Assembly: GCF_032062135.1 (NCBI RefSeq)
Contig: NC_092859.1
Location: 129,186,140 to 129,250,139 of the forward strand
Length of the DNA: 64,000 nt
Direction of reading: 5' to 3'
Source: Pyxicephalus adspersus
Taxonomy: Eukaryota > Chordata > Amphibia > Anura > Pyxicephalidae
Shown here: positions 23,346 to 35,700 of the stretch, in pieces
How positions within the stretch are numbered: position 1 is the stretch's first letter
How the letters are laid out: each line of letters begins with the position of its first letter
Program-made: the position numbers and the translations under genes
The notes under the pieces: model-generated
The model's input: only the letters and a program-made list of their open reading frames with translations
The model's database searches: none
What the model was told of the DNA's origin: nothing

Positions 23346-23779
23346 TTAATATGGTTTTCTTGCACTTATCAAATAGATAGATTTAATGGTATGTTTACCA
23401 TATGAATAGGAAGCACGTAAGAGAATTTCATTGTTAGGGTTTATACTTTACATTTGAAGTGGCAAAGACACAATTACAAACATTCAAAGTTCAATTACAT
23501 TCAATTACAAAAGAATTCAAGGTAAATGAAAATCTTATGAAGCTGAGTGCCAATTAACATTAATATTGAGCTATAAATAGTTGTGTCAGCTATCACATTG
23601 ATACATACTGGCCAGGAGACAAACACTGCTAATGTTTTTTTTAGATGTACAGATCCGAAATAATATACTTGTAATTTCCAAAATGACCAGGAATGTATCA
23701 GCACTGTATGTTGTCAGCTTCACATGGCATGGCTGGAAACTGGGAATTATTTATAAAGCAGTGGATCTGACATTCACGG

Positions 23780-23920
23780 AAATAATCTCTAGTGGACAGT
23801 CAATATCTGGGATTGAAACACATGGACCTGGAAGATTCCCCACTAGAGAATGTTTCAGTGAATGTCAAATTCACTGTTTTATGAATAGATCCCTTTGTGA
23901 CCAATGCATGCAGTTGCAAA
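23780..23920. repeat. Palindromic repeat, GAAACACATGGACC family
   Basis: It contains GGGATTGAAACACATGGACC and AGAGAATGTTTCAGTGAATG. The same core occurs at 42960-43115 and 44960-45080. The ends (CTAGTGGACAGTC / ACTAGAGAATG) are partly complementary. Class unknown. Confidence 0.5.
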
Positions 23921-23931
23921 ATATTGCATAA

Positions 23932-24200
23932 ATTAGTGTTTCTCTCCCTTTTTAACATGGGAAAGCTTTGAGATAACGTTAAGGTCTTCAGGGAACCCCT
24001 TTTATAATTGCTATATCCACAGCTTACTTTACATTAGTGTGCTGATCAGGGGAAAGAATGCCTCTCATATTGCTGGGCATTGGGACCAATGTCACCCTTA
24101 CAGACATCCAAAAAAAAGTCAGAGTGAGCTGAGAGGCACAAATTACCTATTACTCAAGAAACCCCTAGAAGTTTCTGGAGAAATCTTAGGGTTCCACAAA
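23932..24200 (+). repeat. Second copy of the AGTGCTTCTTGACC family
   Basis: TTTTTAACATGGGAAAGC, TATATCCACAGCTTACTT and AGAAACCCCTAGAAGTTTCT align with 23101-23345 with many changes. It includes the AGAGGCACAAATTACC block also found at 12370-12400 on the other strand. Confidence 0.6.
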
Positions 24201-24682
24201 GTTTTGGTGTATAGAGTACAAAACCTGAACATAATATGGTCTGAGGAGTGAATTCAATGGGTGTTTGAACGCTTCCGCACACATTGCATGTTGCCAGATG
24301 TAAACATACTGAGAGATCTATTATGGTAGCAATTTCATTGGAGTTATTAGATCGGATGATTATATTCAATCACTGTCAAGGATAAACCGAAATCATTTTG
24401 GGTAAGAGAAAGAACAGATGAGTTCTGTACAGACACGGTGTTTGTTTTATAGGTAAGGTAGGAGGATGAGAGGAAGGTTGTGTTCTCCCCATCAGAACAC
24501 AATAAATCTCAGTTGTTTAGTGATTCAGAATGGCAGTTCACTAAACTAAATTGGAGGACAGCTGTACTAACACTAGATTTGCACCCAAGACAATCACAAA
24601 TTATTATATTGGGCAATGAAAAGCTTTGCCTGTAGTCACCCTTATCCATCCAAGAGCTGGGGGCTATTCTTCAATTAGCACA

Positions 24683-25240
24683 AACCCACTATTAGTGTTG
24701 GTGTTTCGATTTCGGGTTGACCTTATATTGGACCCGAATATGGCTGTTCGAATTCGTATAGACCCAACCCGAAAAACACGGGATTCCACTTTGCAAATTC
24801 CTGTGTAAAAATTGTGTTAAAAAAAGAGGCTTTATTGTTAAAATAAATTAATGAATGTGTGAGATTTGTGTAACTAACTTTTATTTTTTTACAGGTTGTC
24901 CCACAGTGACAGGATGACTCCCTCGGCTGCACAGCCGTGGGAATCCTCCTGTTAGTGTGGGATCCCCGGGCACTAGAGGTTAAATGAGGACAAGTCTCCG
25001 CATTCATCACCTTAAGTGCTCTGTGATTGGCTGAGAAAAGGTAAACCCTGAAGACAGCTCAAGCGTCATCAGGATTTTCCTTTCCCCAGCCAAACACAGA
25101 GCACTAGAGGTGAATGAAGGGGGAGACTTGTCCCCTATTAGCCTCTAGTGCCCAGGGATCCCATGGCACTCCTGTGTTCTTGGATAGAGAATCTCTATCC
25201 AAGAACACATACTATAGTTATGCCAGGGCTGGAACAGCAA
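24683..25240. repeat. Unclassified nonautonomous element
   Basis: It begins near TAGTGTTGGTGTTTCGATTT with several short inverted words (GGGTTGACC, GACCCAACCC). The interior (CACTAGAGGTTAAATGAGG, GTGATTGGCTGAGAAAAGG) is shared with the hAT MITE at 21913. It also holds a perfect 18-bp-arm hairpin at 25173-25209. The right end is not defined. Confidence 0.5.
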
Positions 25241-25497
25241 TCAGGGGAGCGGAGCTGTCAGCTCTCCACAAACTACACCCTAACTGAGCAATACAATCTG
25301 AGCTTAGATCCACCACAGTGTTTTGACAATATTCAGTCTGCGATTTTCCCCTATCAGCAAGAAATAATGGTGGCTTCCTCTGTACGCCTGGAAATAGTTG
25401 TATTATGAATGATGGCTGTGATTTGCCAGCAGGGTTATCTATAATATTTTGTTTATTTTATTTTTGTTTCATTATTGGCAGGTCTTGTGATGTACAC

Positions 25498-25758
25498 CAG
25501 GGATCCCCAACCCCCGGTCCGCGGCCCACTAGTGGGCTGCAGCTGTCTGACAGGTGGGCCATGGTTCTGGCCAGTGCAACTCCAGCGGGGTCAGGAGAAG
25601 GACCTGGCTCAGACCTGCGATGGGAGAGTGGGCTGGTTCTGGCATCATGACACTCTGAAGTTTCTTTCCCTTCGAGTGACACACGGCTCCCCGCGCATGT
25701 GCAGTCCGGAATCCGTGCAATTAGTGGTCCATGAGCTGCAAAAAGTTGGGGACCACTG
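25498..25758. mobile_element. hAT-type MITE
   Basis: It starts CAGGGATCCCCAACCCCCGG and ends AAAAAGTTGGGGACCACTG, with a GC-rich interior. End sequence is shared in kind with 2431-2753 and with the half element at 55443. No clear target duplication. Confidence 0.7.
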
Positions 25759-25759
25759 A

Positions 25760-27244
25760 TACACGGTACACAACACTCATCAGTGCTCCAGTGGACACGA
25801 TCACTGTGTTACCTACCTCCGTGCTAAAGAATTATACTTGAGCTGAGTTCCAACTGCATGAACTAAATACAAATAAAGGGTATTAAGCCCCATGGTTCCT
25901 TCAGGGATTGATAGTGCCCGATCGACAGTTTAATTTATGTTCTGGGGCCAACACCACTTTGTGGAGCAAGCTTCATGCCTTTAAATAAGCTGTTCCTAAC
26001 TATGGTTCTGTGGCCCCCATGTGTCCTCCAGAGATTGCTAGGGATCCTTGACCCGTGGCTGATTGACTCCCCATTTGATGATGCCTTCATAGTTCTGGGG
26101 AAAACACCACTTGGTATAGCCAGCTGAATGACTCTAATATGTTTTAATTGTCTATAAAAGTGGTATTCTAGCCACTACTGTAAGGTCGAAATTCTTTCCA
26201 CTGGTCACCAATATATGAGGCTTTTCCCACCCACTGACGCCCAATATACTGACATTAGAAGGGGTTCCCTGAGAACTGAAAGTTTTTTTCAAACTAGGGG
26301 TAGAAATCTTAAGACAGGCTACTTAAAATATAGGATGTACAGGATGTTGCCTTTAGAATATATTTTTATTCTGCTGCACTTGCTGAGAAACCAATGAGCC
26401 ATGAGTCAGTAGGAGAATTTTTAATTAAAGATATTATATTAGAGAGGTCCAGCAAGATATTCTGCAGAATCATCTGCACACAAACACACAGCTCTTTTAT
26501 ATTACTAAAATATTCATAATGTTTTCTTATATTAAATACTTGAATATTGGATATTTGTTTTTTTAGGTAATTCATTATTATTTTCCTTCCGCTCAATCCT
26601 GTACCTACCTAATAATATGACACTTGTTTTCCACTAATTAGAGGACTGGAAGTGGTTTTTAATGACTTCCATTCTTTTCGAGTATTGGAAGGGTTAACAG
26701 TCAGGACAAATATCCAACAGTTAGAGCTGACATGAAATTTGGCATTTCTTCATTACGGTTTCATTCATGCACATCTATTTATGGCTGGGTTTGTTAAATG
26801 AAGATAGAATTAGGCCTATGACGTCAGTTACGGTGATCTTATTGGTGGAGACTGTAGCCTCTTAAGACGGATACAAGGACTAATTGCTAGATAATGTGAG
26901 TCATTACCATCAAAACATAGTGTTGTGGGAGCTCTTACATTATGAAGTTTTGCCCTTTATGTTTTGCAGCAGGATTAATGACTGACTGCAAAAGACATGG
27001 AAATCCTAATAAAACATATTATAGTTATTATTGGTAATACTTTCAACTTTGTTTAGCGAGAATGTGCACAAACAATGAGGGTGAGATGTACAGCAATCTA
27101 TGGTGGATATTAGATCAATGCCTTCTGATTGTTCAGTGTGCATTACACATAATCATATCTCTTTGAACGACTATGCCCTGAAAATGAACATAGAAGGCGT
27201 ATCAGAAAGGAAAGCAGAATATATGTTAAAGTTGGAAGAAAAGA
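25760..27244. other. Intergenic DNA, low content
   Basis: 26020-26300 has TTCTGTGGCCC and GGGGTTCCCTGAGAACTGAA words that recall the 23101 family but align poorly. The rest looks unique. Confidence 0.45.
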
Positions 27245-27552
27245 AGATTTTATTATTACACAGTATTTATATAGCACCATCATATTACACAGTGCTGTAC
27301 ATAGTCGTGTCACTAGCTGTCCCTCAAAGGAGCTCACAATCTAATGTGCCTACTATAGTCATATGTCATTAATGTAGTCTAAGGTCAATTTAGGGGGAAG
27401 CCAATAAACCTAACTGCATGTTTTTGGGATGAAACCCACGCAGACATGGGGAGAACCTACAAACTCCATGCAGATAGTGTCCTGGGACTCAAACCTGGGA
27501 CCTAGTGCTGCAAGGGCTGGAGTGCTAACCCCTGAGCCACCGTGCTGCCACA
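27245..27552 (-). mobile_element. tRNA-derived SINE
   Basis: On the minus strand the head reads GGCAGCACGGTGGCTCAGGG and GTTAGCACTCC (A-box-like), then CCAGGTTTGAGTCCC (B-box-like). A conserved body follows (GTCTGCGTGGGTTTCATCCC, AAAACATGCAGTTAGGTT), then a tail resembling the local L2-type LINE end (GTACAGCACTGTGTAATATG). It is a fossil, not a functional tRNA. Confidence 0.8.
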
Positions 27553-27703
27553 GATTTGAGCTTACTGGTTAGGAGTAGGAAGGGGTTAATTGTAGAAAAA
27601 TAATTTTTTGAACAAGGAAGAATATTGTTACAATGGAGAAATAAACAATACAGTCTGTACATTAAATCACAAAAAAAAAACAACTGATAACAATCATGTT
27701 TCC

Positions 27704-27730
27704 AAGATATATATATATATATATATATTA
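27704..27730. repeat. (TA)n microsatellite
   Basis: This is a short TA run. Confidence 0.85.
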
Positions 27731-28954
27731 AAGGGAAAGAAATACCAAAGAAAAGATCAGGTTGGGTTTGTTACAATGTTGGTACGAATGTGAATTAAGG
27801 TAAGGGGCTCAAAAAATGATGGGGTACTGATGGGGAACTCCTGTAGTGCAGGTTAAGGGAAACTGGAGGTTGGGTAAAATGATGGAAAGTACAGAAAAGC
27901 AAAGGTTGGAGGGCAGTTGAAGGCAGCAAAGAAAAAACAGAGAATGAAAGAACAGAGAATAGGAAAAGAAATGGATGTGAGTTACAGGAGGGTGATTGGG
28001 TGATTGGAGATTGAAGGGGACCCCCAGCTGTGGATGGTGGGGTCTGGCTATTTGGAGTCCCAATAAGAAAAATATTCAGCTTATAGCAAAAATTCGGATC
28101 AGTAGAACCAAGTGATACAAAACTTTTTATGTGTGCTAGCAAAGTCTTCCATCAAATTAGTGATATTAACCTTGCAAAACCAAAGGACGACAGAGGGAGG
28201 GGTGGATTGTTTCCTGAGTGTGGGTATACAGGTCTAGATTTTAACAAAACCAAACTTGCATTTAACAATCTGGCTTATAAAGATTTACAAAGTCAAATGT
28301 CTTTCTGCAGCTCTGTACTGTGCAGCAGTCAGTATAGATGACACCCCGCAACCTTGCTTGACAGTGGCCCCCCATAGCGGTAAGATGGCTATTTATGTAA
28401 AGACCACCTGGCCCACTATTTAAAGCAAAGTTAACATTTCATATACATATTGTTAAAGTTATTTCAAAGTTATTTGCAGTCTTTTTAACCTGCAGCTTTT
28501 CATAAATAATAATATCTGGTATTTCTGCATTATGTACATATTACACCAACGGGATCAACTTTATTTCCCCATTAGCAAATGCCATGCAGCAATAAGATCA
28601 TAAATGATTGACCACATACATGGCCAGACTCATCTATTGAAATCACTCACACAATGTTTGCAAATCAAACAATACAATGCTAAAAGATCTCCAGCAATCA
28701 ATCTGGGACTTCAAATATCCATATCCATCATATCTATTACATACTACACAGAATAGGTCACCTTATCATCTAACATGTAAATAATGATTCACAGCAAACT
28801 GTGAATTTTATTTTAGTATTAGACGAAGGTGGAAAAGCTAAACCCCTATGTTTTATTAGTGTGTGTCCCTTTGTGTTGCCATTTGGACAGAAAGTGATGG
28901 AAAAGACAAAATTTACATTTGTTATCAGATTGGATGATCAATCTTCCAAATCAG
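27731..28954. other. Intergenic DNA, no feature recognised
   Basis: A purine-rich tract runs from about 27790 to 28030 (plus strand G/A-rich), giving proline- and serine-rich antisense frames that are not genes. Confidence 0.5.
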
Positions 28955-29170
28955 TATTGGTGACAGTGATGTAAGAAGGGATTGGGGCCCTTTCACACCC
29001 ACACTGAAAAATATGCAGTAGGCATCTCCATGGTGCACAGAAAACTTCTCCAGATTTGCATGAAGCTGCCACGGAGCCAAAAGTGACTTTTCACTTTTAA
29101 AAAATATGCTGCAATTTGCCGCAATTGTGTGCAGAACGCTGCAGATGTAAAATGGGTCTAAAATGGCCTT
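28955..29170. repeat. Probable MITE fragment
   Basis: It contains GGGGCCCTTTCACACCCACA and, 150 bp on, pieces of CTGCAATTTGCCGCAATTGT. I recognise the GGGCCCTTTCACACC end from frog MITEs, but a matching right end is not clear. Confidence 0.35.
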
Positions 29171-29479
29171 TACTCCCACTTACTGTTATTTATTAAAGAC
29201 AAGAAATAAACTAGAGGAATTTTCCTAATGGTACACAATTAGCAAAAAAAAAACAAAAAAAAACAACAACCATTTTTAACCCTTTTTGCATTTTTTTAAA
29301 ATCCTAAGTTAAGTTTTTTTTTAATTATTTATAAATATTTATTAGTTCTAATCTACATTTTATTACTGGTAATAAAAATCCATTAGTAAGAAGAGACTAT
29401 ACTTCTGTCCAGTTCCACCTTTTGGGTTGAAGCATTATTGGCAGAGAACATGCACTGCACATAGACATAACATGTAGTT

Positions 29480-29543
29480 GGCGCCATCTAGTGGCTGATG
29501 TGTTGAACTCGTTCACTAGCGATCTTTTGGCTCCATCTAGTGG
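29480..29543 (-). promoter_or_regulatory. Pair of CTCF-like motifs upstream of AP4E1
   Basis: On the minus strand, CCACTAGATGGCGCC (29480-29494) fits the CTCF core CCASYAGRKGGCRSY completely. CCACTAGATGGAGCC (29529-29543) fits with one mismatch. Both point the same way and start 49 bp apart, 109-172 bp before the AP4E1 ATG. Occupancy is inferred. Confidence 0.6.
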
Positions 29544-29600
29544 CAGAAGCGTTGGGTGCAGTGATTGTCATTTGAATAAAGTTTTGTGTTGTTGAAGAGA

Positions 29601-29651
29601 AGCGGAAGTGTTGGATGATGCCGGTTGTTGTTGTGACTTGTGTCTGGGAAG
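29601..29651 (+). promoter_or_regulatory. AP4E1: AP4E1 proximal promoter / 5' UTR with ETS-like site
   Basis: AGCGGAAGTG at 29601-29610 resembles the GABP/ETS site of housekeeping promoters (consensus CCGGAAGTG). It is 42 bp before the ATG. GC and CpG content rise from about 29590 into exon 1. No TATA box is seen. The ATG context AAGATGAGT is only moderately strong. Confidence 0.45.
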
Positions 29652-29777
29652 ATGAGTGAGATTGTGGAGCGGACACTGAGCGCTCTGCCCGGCCTCCTCC
29701 TGCAGGAGCCGCCTCCAGGGGTCAGCTCTAAGCTAGGGAGTCTGATCAGGAACATCACAGCGCTCAGCTCCAGACAG
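29652..29777 (+). CDS. AP4E1: AP4E1 exon 1
   Basis: It contains the ATG and 42 codons: [20 protein letters not shown], a Pro/Gly linker, then [16 protein letters not shown]. The donor is GTACCG. Human begins MSDIVEKTLTALPGLFLQ and has a longer Gly/Ala linker before RLGSLVRGITALTSKH. It ends in phase 0. Confidence 0.95.
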
Positions 29778-32700
29778 GTACCGCACCATGTCCTCCCTGG
29801 TAGTGCTCCTGTGTATGGCTGCCTGTGATAGAAGGCCAATAACATGGATACTGCAGGCCTCCATTACTCTCATAGTACTTGTATTATAATTCCTGCTTGT
29901 CTTATGTCTGCCTACATCCTGAGGGGGGTCTTATTTATGTTATGAAGAGTGGAGCAAGAGAAGTGAGACTTTCTGTGGTGAGACATGGGACTCTAAAAGA
30001 TAAATACCCAAATTATTATATTTTTGGGTATCTATTGGTGTTGCCCCTGGCGGGTGCCCTGCGTTGGCGTTGCCCCTGGCGGGTGCCCTGCGTTGGCGTT
30101 GCCCCTGGCGGGTGCCCTGNNNNNNNNNNNNNNNNNNNNNNNNNNNNNNNNNNNNNNNNNNNNNNNNNNNNNNNNNNNNNNNNNNNNNNNNNNNNNNNNN
30201 NNNNNNNNNNNNNNNNNNNNNNNNNNNNNNNNNNNNNNNNNNNNNNNNNNNNNNNNNNNNNNNNNNNNNNNNNNNNNNNNNGTTGGCGTTGCCCCAGGCG
30301 GGTGCCCTGCGTTGGCGTTGCCCCAGGCGGGTGCCCTGCGTTGGCGTTGCCCCAGGCGGGTGCCCTGCGTTGGCGGTGCCGCAGCCGGGTGCCCTGCGTT
30401 GGCGGTGCCTCCTGCACTCCTCCTCCCAGGCAGGTGCCCCCAGCCCTCCCCCAGCTCATGTTTTTCTATTATCACTCAGCAAATACCCTCTAAAAAAACT
30501 TCTCCAATATACTAACTATTAAACTTAATATAAAGGCACCCCCCCCCCTCATTTTGGATAGGGTAATAAACCTGTCAGGTGTTTTGTCTTCTGTTCTTTG
30601 GGAGATTTCCCTTCACTTTGTAAGAGGTTCTGACTGTGATAGACAATATCCTAATTCAGATGAGTAATTCAATATTTACATTTACTTTTTTTACTTATTG
30701 AGACATAAAGAATATCTAAACTCTTTTTCCCCAATGACTAAGTCCCTGCATGTGGTGAAATGTGTCAGAGGATGGTGCTACCTCTTGTACAGGTGCAGTG
30801 TGTTATGACAACTTGTAACCTGGTTATTTTTCAGATGATGATTTAATAAAGCAGAAAGGCAGAAGTTGGGCTTTCTTTGTCGGTAGCATTTTTTTTGGTG
30901 TTAAATAAAGGTGAGAAGGTGTAAACTTTTGTCAATACAATATTTGTATTTCTGTGTCAATATTTGGGTAGATTTATTTTCTCTGTTTCCATCACTGATT
31001 CCTTTCACTGGGAGTGAAAATGAGGATAGATAGAGAAGAAATCATTCAATGGGAACAAAAGTTTGTAAAAACTTTTTTCACTTTCTGTTGTCTAACTTAG
31101 ACAAGAACTAAAGGGAAATCCTTCTAATGGGACACAAACTGCACAAAAATAAACCGGTCTAACCCTTCCCTGAAACTAAAATGAAAACTTGTGGTTGTAT
31201 GTACATTTCATAGCTTATCGCTTCGGATATGAGTTATGAATTTTGTCACATGGTTTGAATGCTGGCTTTATACCCAACAGATTTCCCCTGACTTCCTGTT
31301 CTTTCTGCTGCCTGCCATCTGGTCTGGAAAATATGAAATTGTCCCGGTGGTAGTTCTTGGCTTTTACAACCTCATATGCTTGAATCACTCTTCTGCTTTC
31401 TCATGTTTGATGAAAAATAGAACATGTCTGATGCAAGCTACAGCTATACAATATATAACACCAGGGAACAATTTTGAACAAATTCTTTTGTTTAATTCAA
31501 TTTCTAATCTTATTTACACTAAAATAGGTATGCTGATTTTGAAAGTGCAGTTAGTTGTCTTCTATCATGTCAGTTTTCTCTACTGCTTATATTATGCGAT
31601 TACTGTAGCATGGATTTGTATAGGCTATTCATTTCCATGCAAGACAGTGTGGTCAGAGGTTGTGCGCTGCTCTACATAGTGATTAAGCAAAATTTATATT
31701 TCTACTTGCACACGTATTTCCTTTCTTCCAGATCATGTCTGGCTCTGCTGTTTCTCGTCGTAAGTGCCTAAACACCCTGATTCATTTTGTTATATCTGTG
31801 GCAGTTTCACCATTCCCAGTCAAAGGGGGAACATCAGCACATTGGTAGAGCAAGCCGATTTGGCATATTTCAAAATTAAACTTGGTGATCAAGATAACTC
31901 TTTGGCCCCTCATAAGATGTGCAAACAGTGTGTCGAGGGTTTAGGGATGTGGACAAAGGTAACACATGATAAGATGCTATTTGGTATACCTATGGTTTGT
32001 CGAGAGCCGAGAGATTATTTCAGTGACTGTTATTTTTGTATAGTGAAAACTTCAGGATATAACAAGAAAAATAAATGTAACATAGATTATGCTAGTCTAC
32101 CATCGGCTATAACCCCAGTGGCTCATTTAGATGAAATCCCAGTGCCGGTTTTTGTTACACTACTCTTTCTTGAGAACATGATTATGGTGATGAAATAGGT
32201 GACAACAATGATGAAGAGTTTTAAATTGAAGAGGACTCTGTTCGTAAGGGATTTGATCAGCATGAGTTGATGGATTTGGGACTATCGAAGAAAGCTTCAG
32301 AACTCCTAACATCAAGACTGTGAGAGAAAAACTTACTTGAAAAAGGAATAAAGGCATCGTACTTTCGAACCAGAGAAATTGCAATTCTGCAGTACTTTAG
32401 AAATGACAGTGGCTTTGTGTATTGCCATAACATATCTGGTTTAACCTCCCTAGAGGTAACCCCCAGTGCGACTCAGGGTAGAAAAAAGTTGCTACAAGTG
32501 GTAACCCCGTGTCACACTCGGGGTTGGAACACCTAGAGAAGGTTAGTAAATAGAGCGCTTACCTGATCCGCCAGGGTCCCGCGCCATCCGGGGCCACGAT
32601 CTCCGTCGTCTTTTTTCTTTCTTCTTCCTGCTTCTGCATCCGATGAGTCACTTGGGGAGTTCCTAGTGATGTCGGTGCGTGTGTACGGCCGGGTGGGGCG

Positions 32701-35700
32701 GGAAATTCAAAATCCATTTGTATTGCATTCAATACAAAATAACTGTATTGAATGCAATACATTGGATTTTTATGTGTAAAAGCAGTACATTGTTTTCAAG
32801 AACATTTATTTTACAGTATAATATAATAGTAGGAGTATAATATGTATTTTTTTAAATATATAGATTTTTTATTTTATTCAATTTATTGTTTTTAAATGAT
32901 TTTGTGTTTCAAACTTTTTTATGCTCATACTATTATATTATACTGTAAAATAAATTTTCATAAAAAACAATGTACCGCTTTTAGACATAAAAAACGGGAA
33001 AGAAATGAACCGCTAGGGAGGTTATTGGAGGAGTTGGGAATTCCAATCTATAACTCAAATGAATCGCGACTATTAATTGATAGCTCAAAGCGGAGCTTAA
33101 AGTGTGTCCTCCTTCACAATGGCAATATATTTGGGTCAGTTCCAATTTGCCATTCAGTTTCTCTTTGTGAAAATATGCAGACATAAAGAGAGTAATTGAG
33201 GTGTTGCAATATCACCAACACAATTGGGTCATTGACCTTAAAATGGTATGCTTCCTTCTTGGTCAGCAACACCAAGTATCCCTGTTATCTCTGCATGTGG
33301 GGCAGCAGAGCTCGTGAGAGGCATTAGGTGGAAAGGAATTGGCCTCCAAGATATGCCCTAAAACAAGGTGAGCAAAACATTCTACATGAGCCACTTGTTG
33401 ATAGAAAGAATATTATATTCCCGACTCTGCACATGAAACTGGGTTTGATGAAGCAGTTGGTTAAAGCTTTCCCAACTGCAGGAGAGCTCATTTTGGGATT
33501 TCCTAGCCTGTCATTTGAAAAAAGGCCGGTGTGTTTGATGGTCCACAGATTCGGCAGCTCATCAGCGTTGAACATTTCATCAGGACAATGTCAGAAGTCG
33601 AAAAGAATGCTTGGTTATCATTCAAAGCCATTGTCAAGGTCTTTCTTGGAAGCACACGAGCAAATAATTACACAGAAATTGTCCAGAAACTCTTGGAGAG
33701 CTACAAAATGCTTGGTTGCAATATGAGCATCAAGATGCATTTTCTGCATTGCCGTCTTTCTAACTTCCTGGAAAACATTGGTGCAGTCAGTGATGAGCAA
33801 GGTAAACAATTCCACCAAGATTTGAAGGTCATGGAAGGATGGTATCAGGGTATATGGGATGTACGTATGATGCCTGAATATTGTCGGAGCATCCCGCAGG
33901 ATTGTCCTAACACTGAACACTCCAGGAAAAGCTATAAGCATAAATGTTTACCTTAACCACTTACCCGAATAAATTTCAAATGTTTTACTGTAAAAAAAAA
34001 AAAATGCCATAGAGTAATAATAAATCAAAAAAACAAGTGGCCAGGTTGTCTTTTAGAGCTCTCCTTGGTTCAATCTATGAACATGAAGATTGTGATCCTG
34101 ATTCTCCAGAAATAGGCCAGATCAGGCAACAATCATCTCATATCTTTTGGTACATAATACCCATAACAGTGCTCAACCCAGAAATTTTTTAAAGCCGGGT
34201 GGTAAAAAAATCTTAGGTGGGTGGTAGGCCCTGTATTGTGACCCAACTCATCAGCAACCACCCAAAAACAGCTGGGTGGTTACTGAAAAGTGCTGGGTGG
34301 TGCACCCAGCTAAAAGGGTCTGGGGATATCACTGCATAATAAGATAAGGATACTGGTAACCTAAAGGGAAGTTCGCCTCAGGGCTATGTACACACGTCAG
34401 GTGATTCTTGATCCTCTTGATCTCCGTGATCCAACGGAAATCTGGCGTGCGCACAAAGCTCATTGTCTGTTGCTCCGACGACTGCCCTGGCAAATCCACG
34501 AACAAGGAACATTTAAAAATGAAAGTTCTCCCCCTCCCCTCTCCATAGAGCAGAACAATGCTGTATGTACAGCGGTCATTCATGCATCTTTTGTCGTTGG
34601 AAATGATTGTTAAAGATCCTTTCCAAAGACAAATATTGCGCCTAAGAGTCACCAGTCTGTAAAATTAATGCCAGAATGTATTTATTACCACTTAACAGGT
34701 AAGTTATGTACACTGAGGCATTGATTCTTCCGCCGCCGCAGTAAGGGAAAGCTCCCTGAAGGGAAATCCCTCTCCTCGGCAATGCATACGGAGGAAAGGG
34801 ATTTCACTTCAGGGGGGCGTATGCTGGTGGTGTGCGGAGCCATTAGGGCGGGTCCGTCCTAGTGTGCTCCCACCCACCCCATAGATGGCCTAGTAGCCAT
34901 AAAAGTTTGCTGACCCCTGTTTTAAAGTTTTGTTTTTTCTCACATTTTAATATTTCAGAAAAGAGTTATACTGGTATTCAGTGTTGGCATCCTGGATGTG
35001 ACTTCAGGTGGCCTTGTAGCATATGCAAATTAACAGAAAAAGTCCAACTTATTTTGTATATTTAGGCTTAGTATACATAGACTGTTTCCCCAGTGTTTAA
35101 CCTGAGGCTTTCAGCCTTGCTTTAAGCTTGCCTTTAGTCCCCTGGAAAACGTCTATGCCGTGTTTTACCACGTTTTTACTGCGATCATGTTTTTAAGTGC
35201 GTTTACCCCGCTTTTTAATTTTTAAAATGTAGCAAGGAGTGTTATCATTTAAAAACATGCCTCAAGGAAACATCTGCTGTAAATTAGCTTATTAGAATCT
35301 ATTAGAATTTTTTAAATATGGGCTTTTAAAGCCTCAGGTTAAACATTAGGGAAACAGTCCATATAGACCCAGCCCTGGGAAATTTGTAAGATATTATTAT
35401 TATTTATATTTTTTCCAGGAAGAAGAAAAATTAATTCAGCAAGAACTGGCCAGTTTAAAAACAACAGTTTCTTCTCCGAATACGACATTGGTACGTTATC
35501 CTTACTGTTTGATGTCTCAAAGTAGAACTTTAGATAAAATTCTGTATCTTTGTTTTCAGGGTAAGCAAATTTTTCCCATTACATTAGGTCTGCCTCCCCC
35601 ACTGTTAGGGTTAACTGCTTGTTTTGCCCAGGTGATGATGGAGAGAAAGATAAACATAATCCTTCTCCTTTATGTTTCCTCCTTATGTGACTGGTCCACT

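Noticed and set aside
27480..27552. tRNA-like A and B boxes on the minus strand
   Set aside because: Head of a dispersed SINE; no complete cloverleaf.
30016..30522. Four overlapping 147-204-residue frames
   Set aside because: They read through the 29-bp minisatellite and the Ns; every frame is open because the unit length is not a multiple of 3.
31236..31679. 147-codon open frame on the plus strand
   Set aside because: AT-rich, hydrophobic by composition, no family motif, no splice or promoter context, inside an AP4E1 intron.
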